A DNA stretch of 64,000 nucleotides, from positions 10,757,878-10,821,877 of the forward strand of contig LR746264.1 of the NCBI GenBank assembly GCA_902729315.2. Direction: 5' to 3'. Within the stretch, counting starts at the first letter, position 1, and the number at the start of each line of letters is the position of its first letter. Source of the DNA: Spirodela intermedia. Lineage: Eukaryota > Streptophyta > Magnoliopsida > Alismatales > Araceae. The translations under genes and the position numbers were made by a program. This document shows, one piece after another, positions 36,996-48,807 of the stretch. The notes under the pieces were generated by a model. It searched no databases. It was not told the DNA's origin and worked only from the letters and a program-made list of their open reading frames with translations.

Positions 36996-38888
36996 ATGGA
37001 GACCGGCGTGGCGAGCTATGCGAAAGGCGTGCTTCCCAGAGGGATCTCGTCCCGGCGAGCCACCGCCCCCGGCCACGCCCTTCCCCTGCTCCGGTTGAAT
37101 GGCGCCCTGGTTAGTGGGGACTGAACTGATAATGATCGGCTAACATCTTTATATTAGGGATTTGGATTAGTATCGTGGAGCCGATTTCAGGCGGGAGTTG
37201 ATTGTTTCTCGCTGGTTGATTGCCATTGCAGTGCCTCAGGTCGAGCTCGCTGTTCGGGGAGTCGCTCAAGGTGTCGTCATCTATATCCTCGTCGAGGGCC
37301 GTGAAGGCCGCTGGGGGATCCTCCCCCGTCACGAGATGCGAGCTCGGTGACAGCTTGGTGAGCCTTTTTCTGGAAATCGTCTGGAGAGCCAGTGGTCTCG
37401 TATGCGTGCGACGTTTTGACGAGTCCTTGGGAGGTCCTCATGCGATCTGGAATTCTTCAGGAGGAGTTCTTGTCTAAGGCAACCCCTGACAAGGGCCTGA
37501 TCAGGCTGCTGGTGTGCATGGGAGAGGCGCTGCGGACCATCTCTTTCAAGGTGAGGACGGCGTCCTGCGGCGGCACTGCGTGTGTTAACACCTTCGGCGA
37601 CGAGCAGCTCGCCGTCGATCTCCTAGCGGACAAACTCCTCTTCGAGGTAGAACTCGACCTGATGATCGCCGCTCCTCCCTTCCCGCTCCTTGGTTCGGTC
37701 TCCTTCCTTGTTTACATCTTGGCCTCAACCCGGACTGCATTGCAGGCCCTGCGATACTCTCATTTCTGCAATTACGCTTGCTCCGAGGAGGAGCCCGAGC
37801 TCCAGGACATGGAAGGACCGGCAGAGGGTGGGTATCCTTTTTGAATTCACTCCACCCTTCCATCTAAGCCGAACTGAGATTCATACCGAGGTTGATGCAC
37901 GCGAGGATTTCACCATGGCAGGCGGATTCAGCGTGGCGTTCGATCCGCTCGATGGCTCCAGCATCGTTGACACCAATTTCACCGTCGGCACCATCTTCGG
38001 CGTCTGGCCCGGCAAAGCGCTCACCGGCGTGACGGGGAGAGATCAGGTCGCCGCTGCAATGGGGATCTACGGGCCCCGGACGACTTACATCATCGCCCTC
38101 AAGGACTGCCCCGGGACTCACGAATTCCTTCTCTTGGACGACGGTCTCTCTCTCTCTATCTCTCTATCCCTGCATGGTCTGTGGGCGAAAATCGCAAGTC
38201 TTTCTTACGATTTCCACTGCAGGGAAGTGGCAGCACGTCAAGGACACCACGTCGATCGGTGAGGGGAAGATGTTTTCCCCGGGGAATCTCAGAGCAACCA
38301 CCGACAACCCTGAGTACGCCAAGGTTTGTTCGAGGATTCTCGAGAGCTTGGCGTCATAGATAGCCTGTGGATCAAATGACGGAGAAGATGAGCTTGACGG
38401 GATTTTCTGATCTTGCAGCTGATCGACTACTACGTCAGAGAGAAGTATACCCTCCGCTACACCGGAGGAATGGTTCCCGACGTCAACCAGGTACTCTGTC
38501 CCACCTACCAACAAGATCAACCACACTGAACATGGCGGAGAATTGGAACTCTCAGAGACTTTCCCCCCTTACGATTCTGTTTCTCTCTCTCGGGGACTAC
38601 TCTCAGATCATAGTGAAGGAGAAGGGCATCTTCACCAATGTGACGTCCCCAACCGCCAAGGCAAAGCTGAGGCTGCTGTTCGAGGTGGCTCCGCTCGGGT
38701 TCCTGGTGGAGAAGGCGGGAGGCCACAGCAGCGACGGCAAGCAGTCGGTTCTGGACAAGGTGATCACCACCCTCGACGAGCGGACCCAGGTCGCTTACGG
38801 CTCCAAGAACGAGATCATCCGCTTCGAGGAGACGATGTACGGTTCCTCCAGGCTTAAGGCGGAGACCGCCGTCGGCGCCGCCGCGTGA
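36996..38888 (+). CDS. SBPASE: sedoheptulose-1,7-bisphosphatase, chloroplastic (Calvin cycle)
   Basis: Eight exons in phase: 36996-37109, 37232-37357, 37461-37646, 37746-37827, 37922-38143, 38223-38323, 38419-38490, 38607-38888; 394 residues (Arabidopsis 393). The first 60-75 residues, starting [14 protein letters not shown], form a Ser/Arg-rich transit peptide like that of Arabidopsis. Landmarks: [19 protein letters not shown]; the redox pair Cys116 and Cys121 in ASCGGTAC, the known thioredoxin-controlled cysteines; metal- and phosphate-binding [30 protein letters not shown]; and a C-terminal [13 protein letters not shown]. It hydrolyses sedoheptulose-1,7-bisphosphate to sedoheptulose-7-phosphate in the stroma, controlling RuBP regeneration. 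It is distinguished from FBPase by the position of the cysteine pair and by overall wording. Introns are short (about 80-120 bases). Light-type promoter motifs lie just upstream. Confidence 0.97.
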
Positions 38889-39645
38889 GTTCTGAATCCT
38901 CCGGCGCCGCTTTCCTTTCCCCTCTCTCTTGGATTCTGAAGAGGATTTCAACTATGAAATTGTATTTTCGATTATGATAAATTTTCCTGTCTTGGGCTCG
39001 AATCCATCTATCTATCTGATGTTTTACGGAAAAACACGGAGACGTTCCTTCCCAGATTTTTCAGAAACGGGCCTCCCCTCCTCCGAATTCACACGAAATA
39101 GCACGAGTTTAGTAGATAAGCTATGGTAGACGGAGCCCAGAGACAACGTGAAGGCGGCGGAGTACGTCACCTCTTCCCCTCCAGAGATAGATATATATAT
39201 ATATCGAGAGAGAGAGAGAGAGAGAGAGATCTAGGGTTCCCCCCATCCTACCGTTTTCTCCTCTCCTTCAAACCTCGCGACCAACGCCATCAACCATCCA
39301 CGAGCTGCTGCAGGCAGTCTTCTGCTCAGACCAGTAGGAACTGTGCGAACCCACGTGCCGATTCCCGCCGCGAGGCGAGGAACGGTCCACAGGGGACCAT
39401 AGAAGGAAATTCTTCGCCTCCCCGCCTCCCTCTGCGATCTTCCTTCTTCCTTCCTCTTCCCCAAGCTTCGGCCCCCGGGCCTATCGGGCGAGAACCAGAA
39501 GGAATGATCCCCTTCCATGATCTCCATAAGGGCTCGATCATCACGATTCAGCTTCCAGCTTCGTTCTGCAAAGCACAGATCGTCCACATGAACAAGAAGA
39601 GAGATACTACAGAAAATCAGCCTCCTGCAAGATCGATCAGCATAA

Positions 39646-39716
<71 letters not shown>

Positions 39717-39809
39717 ATGCGCCAACCTTAGTTCGCATCACGCCCTTCGAATCTCTTCGTCGGTTACAGAACCAGCATGCGATGGGGTGCTTCCAAGGAG
39801 CAGCCCGGA
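38889..39809. other. convergent spacer between SBPase and the OCTOPUS-like gene
   Basis: Includes a GA run at about 39205-39228 and the long AT microsatellite at 39651-39712. Open frames on both strands in this interval read through those simple repeats and have no recognisable family, so I do not call them genes. Confidence 0.6.
39651..39712. repeat. (AT)31 microsatellite
   Basis: Thirty-one perfect AT units, the longest uninterrupted dinucleotide repeat in the AT class here. Its length makes it likely polymorphic and able to form a cruciform. Confidence 0.97.
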
Positions 39810-41636
39810 TCAGTATAGCCTGAGCAAGTCCCTTGCGAAAGAATGATGGGAGGAGCCCTCGCTCCAGCCCTTCCCGAGGCCTTTGCTCCGCCGACTGCCG
39901 GCCAGAGGCGTCAGGTAGAATCGGAGCAGTCCGCCGTCGGCATGGCCCGGCGATTGCCGGACAACACGGCTGCGCTCCAGCTTCTCCTCCCTCCTCTCCT
40001 TCCCAGCTTCACCCTTCTTCCTCGCGTCGTCCAATCCTACCCCGCCGCTGTGGCAATCCATCGAACGCCTCGAGCCCACGCTACTGTTGCTCCGGTCGAA
40101 CCCTTCTTTCCCTGCAAACGATCTTCTACTGTGCTCCCGCCGGTGGATGAGACCCCATAGACTCCTGCCCCATCGGCGAAATCCCTTCGGGGGATCTTTT
40201 CCTCGCAGGCGATCTTCGTCGTACCTGGACTCCAAGGCTTCCGAGCCGTCGTCGTCTCGCTCGAACCTGTTCACATGGTGGTGGAAGTACTCGTTGGCCA
40301 CGGCGGTGGGCGATATCCGGACGACGGAGCCAGCGGTGGGCTTCAACGGGAGATCGTCGGCCCCGTCGACGGAGGAACGCCGCACAGAGCTCGACCGGTC
40401 GAGGCTCCGGCGACGGCGCTGCGACAGGGAATCGGAGTAGTACTCTCTCGTCTGGGCAGTGCCGCCGGGAATAAAGGAGCACTTTTCCGCTGGAATCTGC
40501 CTGTCAGATCGGCGGAGGGCGGCGGCGGGGACGTCCTCTGTGACGGAGAGCATCGGCGGCGGCCGCGAAGGTGCCGGCCGGCTCCCGCTGGCGAGGTAGC
40601 CGTCCCAAGAAACCCTCGCCTCGTCCAACGAGTAGCGTGGGGCATCGAAGGAGATACGGCCATTGTCGAGGGACAGCCTGGGATCAGTCTCGCAGGACCT
40701 CCGGCCCAGGGCATCCTCGGCGACCTCCGACTGGGTTTCCCGAAAGAAGTGATTGGACCGGGAGGAGGACCTCGCTGCCGCCGCTGCTACGGCCGCCGAC
40801 GAGCCCTTGCTGGCGGTACTGCCCTCGTGCTTCTTGCTGCCATTTTCCCTCTGCGTCCGCCGCCATTTTTGGAGCTTCTTGCTGAAGACGGAAGCAGCGA
40901 GCCAGAAGCTCCCGGGGAACTCCTTGAGGTCACTGGCAGGTGCCGCCTTGCTCTTGGCTTCGAGATTGATGTGGTCCTTCATCGGCCTCAGACCCTCCTC
41001 GGCCAGCACTGCTCTTATCTCGTCGCCTATTCTACTGCCTAGTTGCCCGTTCGTCGGAGTGATGATGTCTTCTGCATCTTGGAAATCATCTTCCTCCTGC
41101 TCGTCTTCGTCCTCCTCCTCGGGGAGGGGGGGCACTAATCCTATGCTCCGAGCCTCGACGTCATTGGCTCTGACGGTGGAGCCGATCTCCCCGTCGTCGA
41201 GGTAAAAGAGCGACCGGAGAGTGTTGCGGGCTCGGACATCGCAGGACCTGCGCTTGGGCTCCATGGCGGCGGCGGGTGGGGCTCCTCCGGGCCCGGAAAA
41301 GGATCTGCATCGACGGAACTCCGGCAGCGACGAGGACGAGGTCCCCGCGGCGGCGGTGGCGGCGATGGCGGCGGTGGCGGCGGAAGTTCCGGCGAAGTCG
41401 CCGGCGGCGGGTCGGGAGAAGAAGGACTTGAAAACGGAAGGGGCGGCGGAGGAGGAAGACGAGGAGGGCTTGAGGAGGCCGGCGGCGGGGTCGAGGCCGG
41501 CAAGCCGCTCGCGGAGGCAGGAGGAGCAGAACCCCGTGAAGGGCTGCTCGGGGTGGCGGTCACAGGTGGCAACCCCGCCCAGAGCCTGCGGCGGCTGCGG
41601 AAGGTGCCGTCGAACACCGAACGGTACCGCCATCAT
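39810..41636 (-). CDS. OCTOPUS-like protein (DUF740 family)
   Basis: Single exon, 608 residues, very GC-rich. The family hallmark is N-terminal: CDRHPEQPFTGFCSSCLRERLAGLD (split here: Cys25, His28, Cys37, Cys40), a Cys/His cluster shared by OCTOPUS and its paralogues. Other shared parts: RRSCDVRARNTLRSLFYLDD; an acidic run EEEDEDEQEEDDF (about 175-187); MKDHINLEAKSKA and GSFWLAASVFSKKLQKWRR (about 215-260); Ser/Arg-rich middle; GFRRWGRSLWGLIHRR; and a conserved C-terminal ARDLLRLY. OCTOPUS is a polarly localised, membrane-associated protein that promotes protophloem identity and interferes with brassinosteroid signalling through BIN2. Which paralogue this is cannot be decided here. Two adjacent ATGs open the frame (MMAVPFG). 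A TATA run lies about 570 bases upstream. Confidence 0.92.
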   Translation of the reverse strand: MMAVPFGVRRHLPQPPQALGGVATCDRHPEQPFTGFCSSCLRERLAGLDPAAGLLKPSSSSSSAAPSVFKSFFSRPAAGDFAGTSAATAAIAATAAAGTSSSSLPEFRRCRSFSGPGGAPPAAAMEPKRRSCDVRARNTLRSLFYLDDGEIGSTVRANDVEARSIGLVPPLPEEEDEDEQEEDDFQDAEDIITPTNGQLGSRIGDEIRAVLAEEGLRPMKDHINLEAKSKAAPASDLKEFPGSFWLAASVFSKKLQKWRRTQRENGSKKHEGSTASKGSSAAVAAAAARSSSRSNHFFRETQSEVAEDALGRRSCETDPRLSLDNGRISFDAPRYSLDEARVSWDGYLASGSRPAPSRPPPMLSVTEDVPAAALRRSDRQIPAEKCSFIPGGTAQTREYYSDSLSQRRRRSLDRSSSVRRSSVDGADDLPLKPTAGSVVRISPTAVANEYFHHHVNRFERDDDGSEALESRYDEDRLRGKDPPKGFRRWGRSLWGLIHRREHSRRSFAGKEGFDRSNSSVGSRRSMDCHSGGVGLDDARKKGEAGKERREEKLERSRVVRQSPGHADGGLLRFYLTPLAGSRRSKGLGKGWSEGSSHHSFARDLLRLY

Positions 41637-42206
41637 TCTGAAGCCGAAGCTGCCATCAACAACGCCGGCGGCGGCGCCCTACCCTCCATCCCTCTTCTCC
41701 CCCGCTGTCGCTGCTATCGGGCAGCTAGTTGATCAAGCTCCTCTCTAGCGCCGCTGCAAGGCGGTAACCACCACCAACACCAACCAGTAGAAGTACACCG
41801 ACTTCACCCCCTTTCTCGCCTCCTGCGGTGGCCGACCTGATTGGACCGCCTCTTGCTCTCTATTGTCGTCGTCCCGTGCGCCGCCGTCGCCGTCGCCGCC
41901 GCTTCTCCCGTGCGCCGCCGCCCTCACGTTCGGAATGGGGACGGGCGCCTCCGATAGCCTGGTCTCGTAGCAGCCCCCTACCTTCGTGCCTCTGAGCAAG
42001 ACGAACGCCCAACCTACACAGGACACATAGATAGAGAGAGAGAGAGAGAGGTCGCCGAAAAGCTATGTACACACCCTCCTTCTTACCGTCCTTCCCCTCC
42101 CTCTCTCTCTTATTTACTTTTCTCGCTCTTCCCCTGATCCCGTTATAATTCGTTTGGGTAATTTTATTTGGGTAAATTTTATTCTCTCTCTCTCTCTCTC
42201 GCTAGA

Positions 42207-42216
42207 TATATATATA
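42207..42216 (-). promoter_or_regulatory. TATA box candidate for the OCTOPUS-like gene
   Basis: TATATATATA, followed in the minus-strand direction by a GA-rich stretch (42184-42200) that would lie near the transcription start. The resulting leader of about 540 bases has open stretches on the minus strand, but those I checked begin with GTG, not ATG. Confidence 0.4.
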
Positions 42217-42487
42217 GAGCGGCTGTTGTTTGGTGGCTGGGCGGTAGCTATTCGCTTAGGGTGAGACGACTATCGGGGATCTCAAGGCGGCCCTCTCTGT
42301 GACGAGATCTGGTGGTCAGGGTCTGTCCACGTCGTGCTATCGCATCACCGAGTCCCATCGCGCCTGCCCACGTCCTAGTCGCCGAGTTCCCCTCCAAATT
42401 ACGCTCACCGCCCAAGTTAATGACGAATGGAGTGCACCGACTTCACGGTTCCGATCTCATCTGACAATTGCAATGGCCGTCCGATGT

Positions 42488-42489
<2 letters not shown>

Positions 42490-42552
<63 letters not shown>
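42490..42552. repeat. (ATT)21 microsatellite
   Basis: Twenty-one perfect ATT units. A second, shorter ATT/ATA run lies at about 42650-42672. Confidence 0.97.
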
Positions 42553-44789
42553 TACTTAGTTCCAGGAAACGTTCTGCTGGCGCGATTAACTCTCCCGAGT
42601 GCCTCGGGCTGCGGAGCGGCGGTTCCATCTCCAGCAAATTAGTCTCCAATATTAATATTATTATTATTATTTTCTCTGAGGTAATAATAATTATCTAATT
42701 TTCGCTCTATTTTTATATTATTCTGGGCTTTTCTCTAATCAGAAATAAGCCGAGTTTTAGGTGCTGACGTCATATAAAGAATATTAAAGGCTAATTAAAG
42801 AGAAGCGTGAGAAAAATAATTGCATGGTGAAAAAAGAGGTACCCGAAAAACGGAATCCTCGACGGAAGGTTTTTTACCCAAATTTTTATAAACATTAATA
42901 AATATGGAAAAAACAACTCATTATTTTCGTAATGCTACGAGGAGTCGAGGTGATGGGCTTGTTCTAATCGAAGCGGCGGCGGGGCCGCCGGTACGGACGC
43001 GAGGGAAGGGAGCCTCCAGGCAAAAGAGAACAACATCAGCGCATGCAGCAGGATAGGAGAGGGGAAGGGAAGGGGGACGCAGCGAGAGAGAGAAAGAGAG
43101 GGAGGGAAGGGACGCCGCAGCGGGGGATCAGCCCGTCACTGCACCCTCACAGTCGCAGCGGCAGCAGCTTCTGCTCCCCGCGGCTGCTAAAGCCAAGGTT
43201 CGGGACTCTGCAATTAATGGCCATCGTTCTCTCTCTCTCTCTCTTTCTCTCTGTCTGTGTATGCATGTGTTGGCCTTTTTCTGTCAAGCCTTCCTCACGA
43301 GAGGAGCTTCCGCCTGCTCGCAAGAGAACGGAGCGAGGGATGCTCCTCCCATTTCAAACAGTGGTTCCGGTGGTACACGCCGGGCACTCGTCCCCTCTGG
43401 TTCATAGCTGCTTCTGTAAGCGGGGGCTCATGGCGCCCTCTACCACTTCTTTTCCTTTCCGCGATAGAGAGAGAGAGAGAGAGAGAGAGGATCCCGGGTG
43501 TAAAGCGTAGGCCTGTCCTCGGCCACTCGCTTTGTTTCTTTACTGCCGCCTGCACTGTGTGCGTGCGTGCGCGCCCGCCATGCCCTCGGCCATCGGCCCC
43601 CGTCAACCCCGGAGAAGACGGCTCCTCTCTCTCTCTCTCTTTTCTTTTCTTTGCTTTCGAGAGAGAGAGAGAGAGAGAGGCCGACCTTTCTCTGCTTGTT
43701 TGGGGTCTGGAGAGTAAAACTGGGTAGTATGTTGTTCTTAAATGGGCCCAGTGGTCCATTTAGTCTGAAATGTGTGAATAATCGAAGCCCATGCCCAGTA
43801 CTGGGCCACACTGGAAGCCATCACGGTCCGCCTTCGCATGTCAACGGGAGACCGCAAATAAATAAATCATAAAAACCCGGACGGACCTGAATCTTGAGAA
43901 ATTCGCTCTTGTTTAGCTCATATTACGGAGTATACCCGAAGACAGTGTAGGGTTATGATCAGAAATAAATATCTGTAAGGGTCTAATGCACGTGCGACCG
44001 TGAGGCGCGGATCAAGATTGAGGAATTTTTTTACCTTAAGCCCTCTTCCTGAATAACTCTTTTAATTGCACCCTCATACTCTTCCCTCCCACACGCTGTC
44101 CTCCATGAGTAAAGGATTTTTGAATAATCTGTTCGGGAATCCCAAGGAATCGAACTGTTTGGGATCGATATCCGAGGAGCCTAAGGATTCGCAACCACTC
44201 CGTCCCTCAAAATCGCATGCTTACCCTTGGGGTAAGGTAATTGGCACAAATACCCTCGCCAGCCTCTCTTGCTAATTACGCGAAACAGGGTGACCCTTAG
44301 GCTGCCAAGAGAACGCAAACCGAGCCGGATCCCGCTGCTCAATGACGCCCGCCAGTGGTGAACTGCGTTGACCAGGTTACGAGCAAACATGCGGTGATCT
44401 CCTCTGTTGGGTCAACGCTGGGTCTCTTTCTCTCTCTCTCTTGGGCACAGCAAAACCAACGAGATGAAAGCGTCCATCCAAAGGAAGAAATCACAGGTCA
44501 ACGCCAATTGAGAGCAGAAGAGAAGGTACCCAACCCGGACCATTGCATAGAAAAACCCAGTTTAAAAAAGGGAAGAAAACGATGTCTAGACAGATAAAGA
44601 TGCGACCTTGGGGAGGAAGAATAGTCGAGAAACTCTTCCATCTCGACGGCTTCCTGTGTATATATTTATCTACACGGATCCGACGAGGGTCTCCTTCCCC
44701 GGAGATCACCGCCGGTGAATAAATCGGGCCCTTCCTGCTACTCTCGAGCAGAAGCATCGCCATGGAATCTGCAGAGAAGAACTTGTGGG

Positions 44790-47700
44790 TCACACTCTGT
44801 AAGCAGCCCTCGGGTAGAGATCCTCGAAAGGCTCGACATCAAACTCGTCGTCGTCGCTGTCGGCGTCGCAACCTATCAGCCTCGTCTGGATGCCCATCCT
44901 GCGGAAGACGAAGGCGTTGAAGTAGAAGCTCACGATGTCCCGCCTGGTCTTGGACCCGAACAGCTTCAACGCGGGCTCCAAGAAGCTCTTCTCGTCCGAG
45001 GGAGGGTTCAGCCGGACCAGCGCTTCGAATATCTGCTGCTCCGCCAAGGTCCAAGAACCAGAGACCTCTTCGCCCATGCCGTCGAACCCCAGCGCGCCGA
45101 AAGCCTTCCCCAGGCTCCACCTCAGTTCAATCCTCGACTGGGCTACGTGGGATCTGACGCAGAGGACGGACCTTGGCGACGAGCAGCCGCACATCTCCGG
45201 CCTTCCTCTCCGGATGACTGCTTCTTCTTCTTCTTCTTCCCGTTTCGTCCGGGGGAGGTCAAGCAACGGAGGCAAGATTAGGGTTCCGAGCCGCCGCAAC
45301 TCGTCGGAGTTGTCCCATTTCTTCGAGCTCCGGCCTTTCCACTGAGGGATGTCGGCCTGGAAAGCAGGCCCGACGGGGACGCGCTTCCTCTCGAAGGTGC
45401 TGAACTTCAGCAGGCAGAGTGATCTCGGCGACCTCCTCTGCGGTTGCCGCAGAATACGATTGACGGATGAGGAACCATCGGCTGATTCGCCCCGCTCGAT
45501 CAGAGACAGATCTCCGGCAGCTGCTCTGGGGGTGTCACCCACGTGGTGTTGGGTCTTCTGCTTCTTCTGCGAAAAACATCAGTCAGCAACGCTTTTCTGG
45601 AGAAATCATAGACACCCATGCTGAAGACTCAGAAATCAGAGGCAGAGAGCTTAATCCTGCAAGAACGAAACTTGAACGGAAAAAGTTGACTTTGGAAACC
45701 CACGAGGATGCGTTGGGCTTCTACCCATAAACAAGTCAACGTTACGACAACGATTTGACGCACATATATCTGAAAACTGCGTATAAATTAACGGGAGATT
45801 AGCTGATTATGATGTCGTGATGCAAAAACTGAGGGGCAATTGCCTAATGAGGATCACTGGCCCAGCCCATAAAAGCAGCTCAGCAAACCCTGACAAAGAT
45901 ATCTGATGGATTGGATTCCCTTGCCATAGTTTTCAGGGCATAGCCCAAGTAGTAAAGTGCCATAAGAAGAAGGCATGGAGTTCAGGAACCATAAAAGGTG
46001 TGCCCCATCCCTCCAAGCCTGGGTCCCTGAAGTCATCCGAAGCCATTTTCGTCACTCTAAGCATCCCTCTAGGAACCACGTGAAACAAAGGATATGAACG
46101 ATGAGACACTCGGCATGCTCAACTTGAAAGCTAGTTCTATTAACTCAAAAGCTCCATTAATCACGCGAGCATTTGGCTGACAGTTTATTTCAGAAATTAT
46201 CACTTGAACAACACCGGCGAGTTATTCAACAGCTCGGGATATATAGTAATATTTTGGTTTTATAAATAGAGAACTACGAACGAGAATCATTAAATGAATT
46301 AGTTTCATATGAAATTACCATGGTATATAGCGTGGATGCAGTCAATGAAAGAGCAATGAGAAGGAAATAACTGAAGGGATATGCATATATCCTAATGTAG
46401 TGCGCATTTCCCTAATCTGTTAATTCTCCATAACATCAGGATGGGGTTAGATTGCAGGGATGAGATTCAGTGAGTGGTAAATACATGAGCCCCCTCAATC
46501 CTGGCAGGTGTGGTCATCACCAACATGAGAATCTCCCAGTTACCCGAGGATGAAGGTCCAGGTTAAGGCGTCTACTTGTCTGGCTTGTCTCGCTCGAATC
46601 CCCTGTCAGGAGTACACATGGACATCGCCAAGGAGGACCTTGGGATCTCATGATACCACGTCCCGCAATTTCCTATGTGGGAAGGGTGGGAAGATCGACT
46701 CGGATCAGCAGATCAGCCACCGTCGATCCGCATAGCCATTCGGACCGGATCAAATCAGTCAATCCAAGCCCATGAACCTGACTAGCCAGCCGTTCTGGAG
46801 GGGCCAGACCAGTTCAGCCCCTAGAATCAAATTGGCACTTCATCATGAGGTGGTTTATTCATTTTGAGAATCAAACCACCACATTTTTGGATAAGTTGAA
46901 TCATGTGATTAAACATATGTCCCTACTCTACTCTGCTCGATGTCTTATCACAGTATCCGATATTGAGGAACTATTTCCCAGTTTTCGGCCTATTTGGAAA
47001 GTTCTTGCGACGGAACTCTTGGTGCCAAAAAAGAGCATGCCGAAGAATTCCGACGAAGAAGAAAAAGAAAAAGGGTCATTTGGTGGGGAAGAGCGGTCTG
47101 ACAGCCCTTCAATCGGAGGAGAACTCTGATCCTTCCTATAAAGCTCTGGCGACTCCATACTGTGATATTCATCAAGTTTCTCTAGGCCGACGATAACGAT
47201 TATAACTCCCAGCATGCTAGAAACTCGGTGATCAAGGGTATGATTCCTTGGATTTTTCTGAGTTTCTCACTGGATTCAATGGAAATATCCATTACTATTG
47301 GGCTGTGTTTTTTCTCCAAAAGGGTTCATCAGCATGTCTATATAGCCTCCACATGGCAGGCCGTCGACAATGGACACTAAAAAGTCAACCCACACAAGAA
47401 TTTACCTGGTCTGACCAAGTGTAGTAAGCCTATGCAGGCTACGACCCACCAACGTGAGGAACTCGACACTAGAACCATCAACGACAGGCACAAAATGGAC
47501 ATATGAAGAGAGAGAGGAGGTCCTCACACTGTTTCTATATGGAAAGTCTTCTGCTGCCGAGAGTTCTTTGACATTTGTAAACAGCGCCTCTCGAGCGGAG
47601 ATGGCCATTCTCTTCAGCTGCGGCAAATTATCCTGAAAAGGGAATAGAACCAAGGGGGAGAAAACATGACGTCAACCTCGAAGGAAACTGTGAGGGATGG

Positions 47701-48540
47701 ATGTTCGCACGGGAACAGAGATCCTCTGAGGCTTACATCACGAGGAGGAGGCTCGTTCAGATTCAGACCCTGCATGGGGCCTTGTCGGCTGTCTGAACTC
47801 ACATTCAGCTCTTGGGGGTTCTTCGCCGCTTCCTTCAACCATGACAGCATCTCCACGAGGGTCCCTTCTGGCTTGCTGCTTGCGGTGCCCACAACCTCCA
47901 GCTCCTCCGCATCCGTTGAGCAGCCAGCTCCACTGCGGGAGTCGGAATTACCATCAGAGTGAGTCTTCCTGATGTATTCAAAGAGGACTTTGTACACCAT
48001 CCTCTCGATCTTCATTCGCCACTCGTCGTTCCCGGGCCCATTCTTGAGGAGCCGAAATGCCCACTGAGTTAGCTCGTCGCAGCACTCGATGTGCTCGGAG
48101 CCCGTCGCTAACCCTGCTTGGACACGGTACACTGGTTCCCCGCTCTTGGATATCTGATCGAGCAATCGCCAGAGCTCTTCCTCCAGGTTTTCGACAACCA
48201 AATAACCTGGCGGCTCAGAGGGCTGCCGGAGGGTTTTCCCGGCCGTGGGGATGGCAACAATTCGAGGCTCTACAGCAGCCGCCCCTTCGGCAACTGCCAC
48301 AGGCGTTCCTTCTGCCGCTACTCTGACCTGTTTGTACTGCTGCGACGGGAAGGCGGGGGAGACGAGGGGCGGCGGCGGTGGCGGCCGCCGGCGGACCCTC
48401 GCTCTGACTCCGGTGAGCACGACGCGCACCCTCCTCCCGCCGTCGTCAACCGTGCTCGCCTGCGTCGCATGTTGGCGCCACTTTTTGTTCTCTCTGAACT
48501 CGCGGAGGCAGGCGTGGGTCAAATTGCGTAGTTCCAACAT
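44790..48540 (-). CDS. ELM2 / SANT-like domain protein, probable chromatin-associated factor
   Basis: Three minus-strand exons in phase: 47737-48540, 47528-47632 and 44790-45566, giving 561 residues. Exon 3 carries the recognisable part. KRVPVGPAFQADIPQW resembles the ELM2-type motif of plant ELM2/ARID-like proteins. CGCSSPRSVLCVRSHV and LRWSLGKAFGALGFDGMGEEVS then precede a SANT-like helical region (GSWTLAEQQIFEALVRLNP, KTRRDIVSFYFNAFVFRRM) and an acidic tail with DSDDDEFDVEPFEDLYP. Exons 1-2 hold WAFRLLKNGPGNDEWRMKIERMVYK, MLSWLKEAAKNPQ and LPQLKRMAISAREALF. I recall the same order in plant proteins named ELM2-domain or AT-rich-interactive-domain-like; no ARID itself is visible. Such proteins are thought to act in histone-modifying complexes; that is inference. 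In exon 3 an in-frame stop lies upstream of the acceptor, so splicing is required. A 5' exon further upstream is possible. Confidence 0.72.
45567..47527 (-). other. 2 kb intron of the ELM2/SANT gene
   Basis: Unusually long beside the 104-base first intron (47633-47736). The middle (about 46500-46800) is GC-richer than the flanks, and an unmatched open frame lies at 46845-47129 on the plus strand. This looks like old inserted DNA, but I could not identify a transposon family or clear terminal repeats. Confidence 0.4.
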
Positions 48541-48643
48541 TGCAGAAAGAAAAAAACATCAAAAATAGAGAGGAAGAAACGTAGGATTCTGATCCGGTCG
48601 CGCTGAATCCGTCCCGTTTCTCGCTAACACAAAACGGTGAGTG

Positions 48644-48739
48644 AGAGAGAGAGATACGGGTGAATAGAAAGATAAAGAGAGAGTGTGACCACAAGAGAGA
48701 GAGATACGGGTGAATAGAAAGATAAAGAGAGAGTGTGAC

Positions 48740-48800
<61 letters not shown>
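48644..48800. repeat. 50-base tandem duplication followed by (GA)n
   Basis: Two 50-base copies (48644-48693 and 48694-48743), each containing ATACGGGTGAATAG and GTGTGACCACAA, followed by about 28 GA units (48744-48800) and GGGA repeats. The tract lies 100-260 bases upstream of the ELM2/SANT start, so in its leader or promoter. Confidence 0.92.

Positions 48801-48807
<7 letters not shown>

Larger units (their letters stand above)
41637..44789. other. repeat-rich spacer between the OCTOPUS-like and ELM2/SANT genes
   Basis: From left: the OCTOPUS-like leader and promoter (to about 42250); an ATT microsatellite; AT-rich DNA to 42960; a GC-rich block with alternating CT and GA runs (43228-43250, 43466-43489, 43627-43640, 43661-43679); TGGGCC/GGCCCA motifs near 43744-43806; then unremarkable DNA up to the ELM2/SANT 3' end. 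Open frames over the CT/GA runs encode Leu/Ser or Arg/Glu repeats only and are not called. Confidence 0.6.

Noticed and set aside
39123-39731. A 202-residue plus-strand open frame and an overlapping 164-residue minus-strand one.
   Set aside because: Both run through GA and AT microsatellites (Arg/Glu and Ile/Tyr repeats) and show no family resemblance.
40275-41748. Plus-strand open frames of 150-255 residues opposite the OCTOPUS-like gene.
   Set aside because: Antisense shadows of a very GC-rich single exon, with no domain resemblance.
41745-42072. Two minus-strand open frames in the OCTOPUS-like leader, considered as regulatory upstream ORFs.
   Set aside because: Both begin with GTG, not ATG, when read from the bases, so there is no support for translation.
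43043-43759. Several open frames of 120-156 residues, some with hydrophobic starts resembling signal peptides.
   Set aside because: They are produced by CT/GA runs on both strands; the Leu/Ser and Arg/Glu repeats explain the apparent features.
46560-46800. Considered as a tRNA or LTR fragment because of CTCGAATCCCC and repeated GGACCGGATC-like stretches.
   Set aside because: No cloverleaf arms fit around the T-loop-like motif, and no paired terminal repeats or primer-binding site could be seen.
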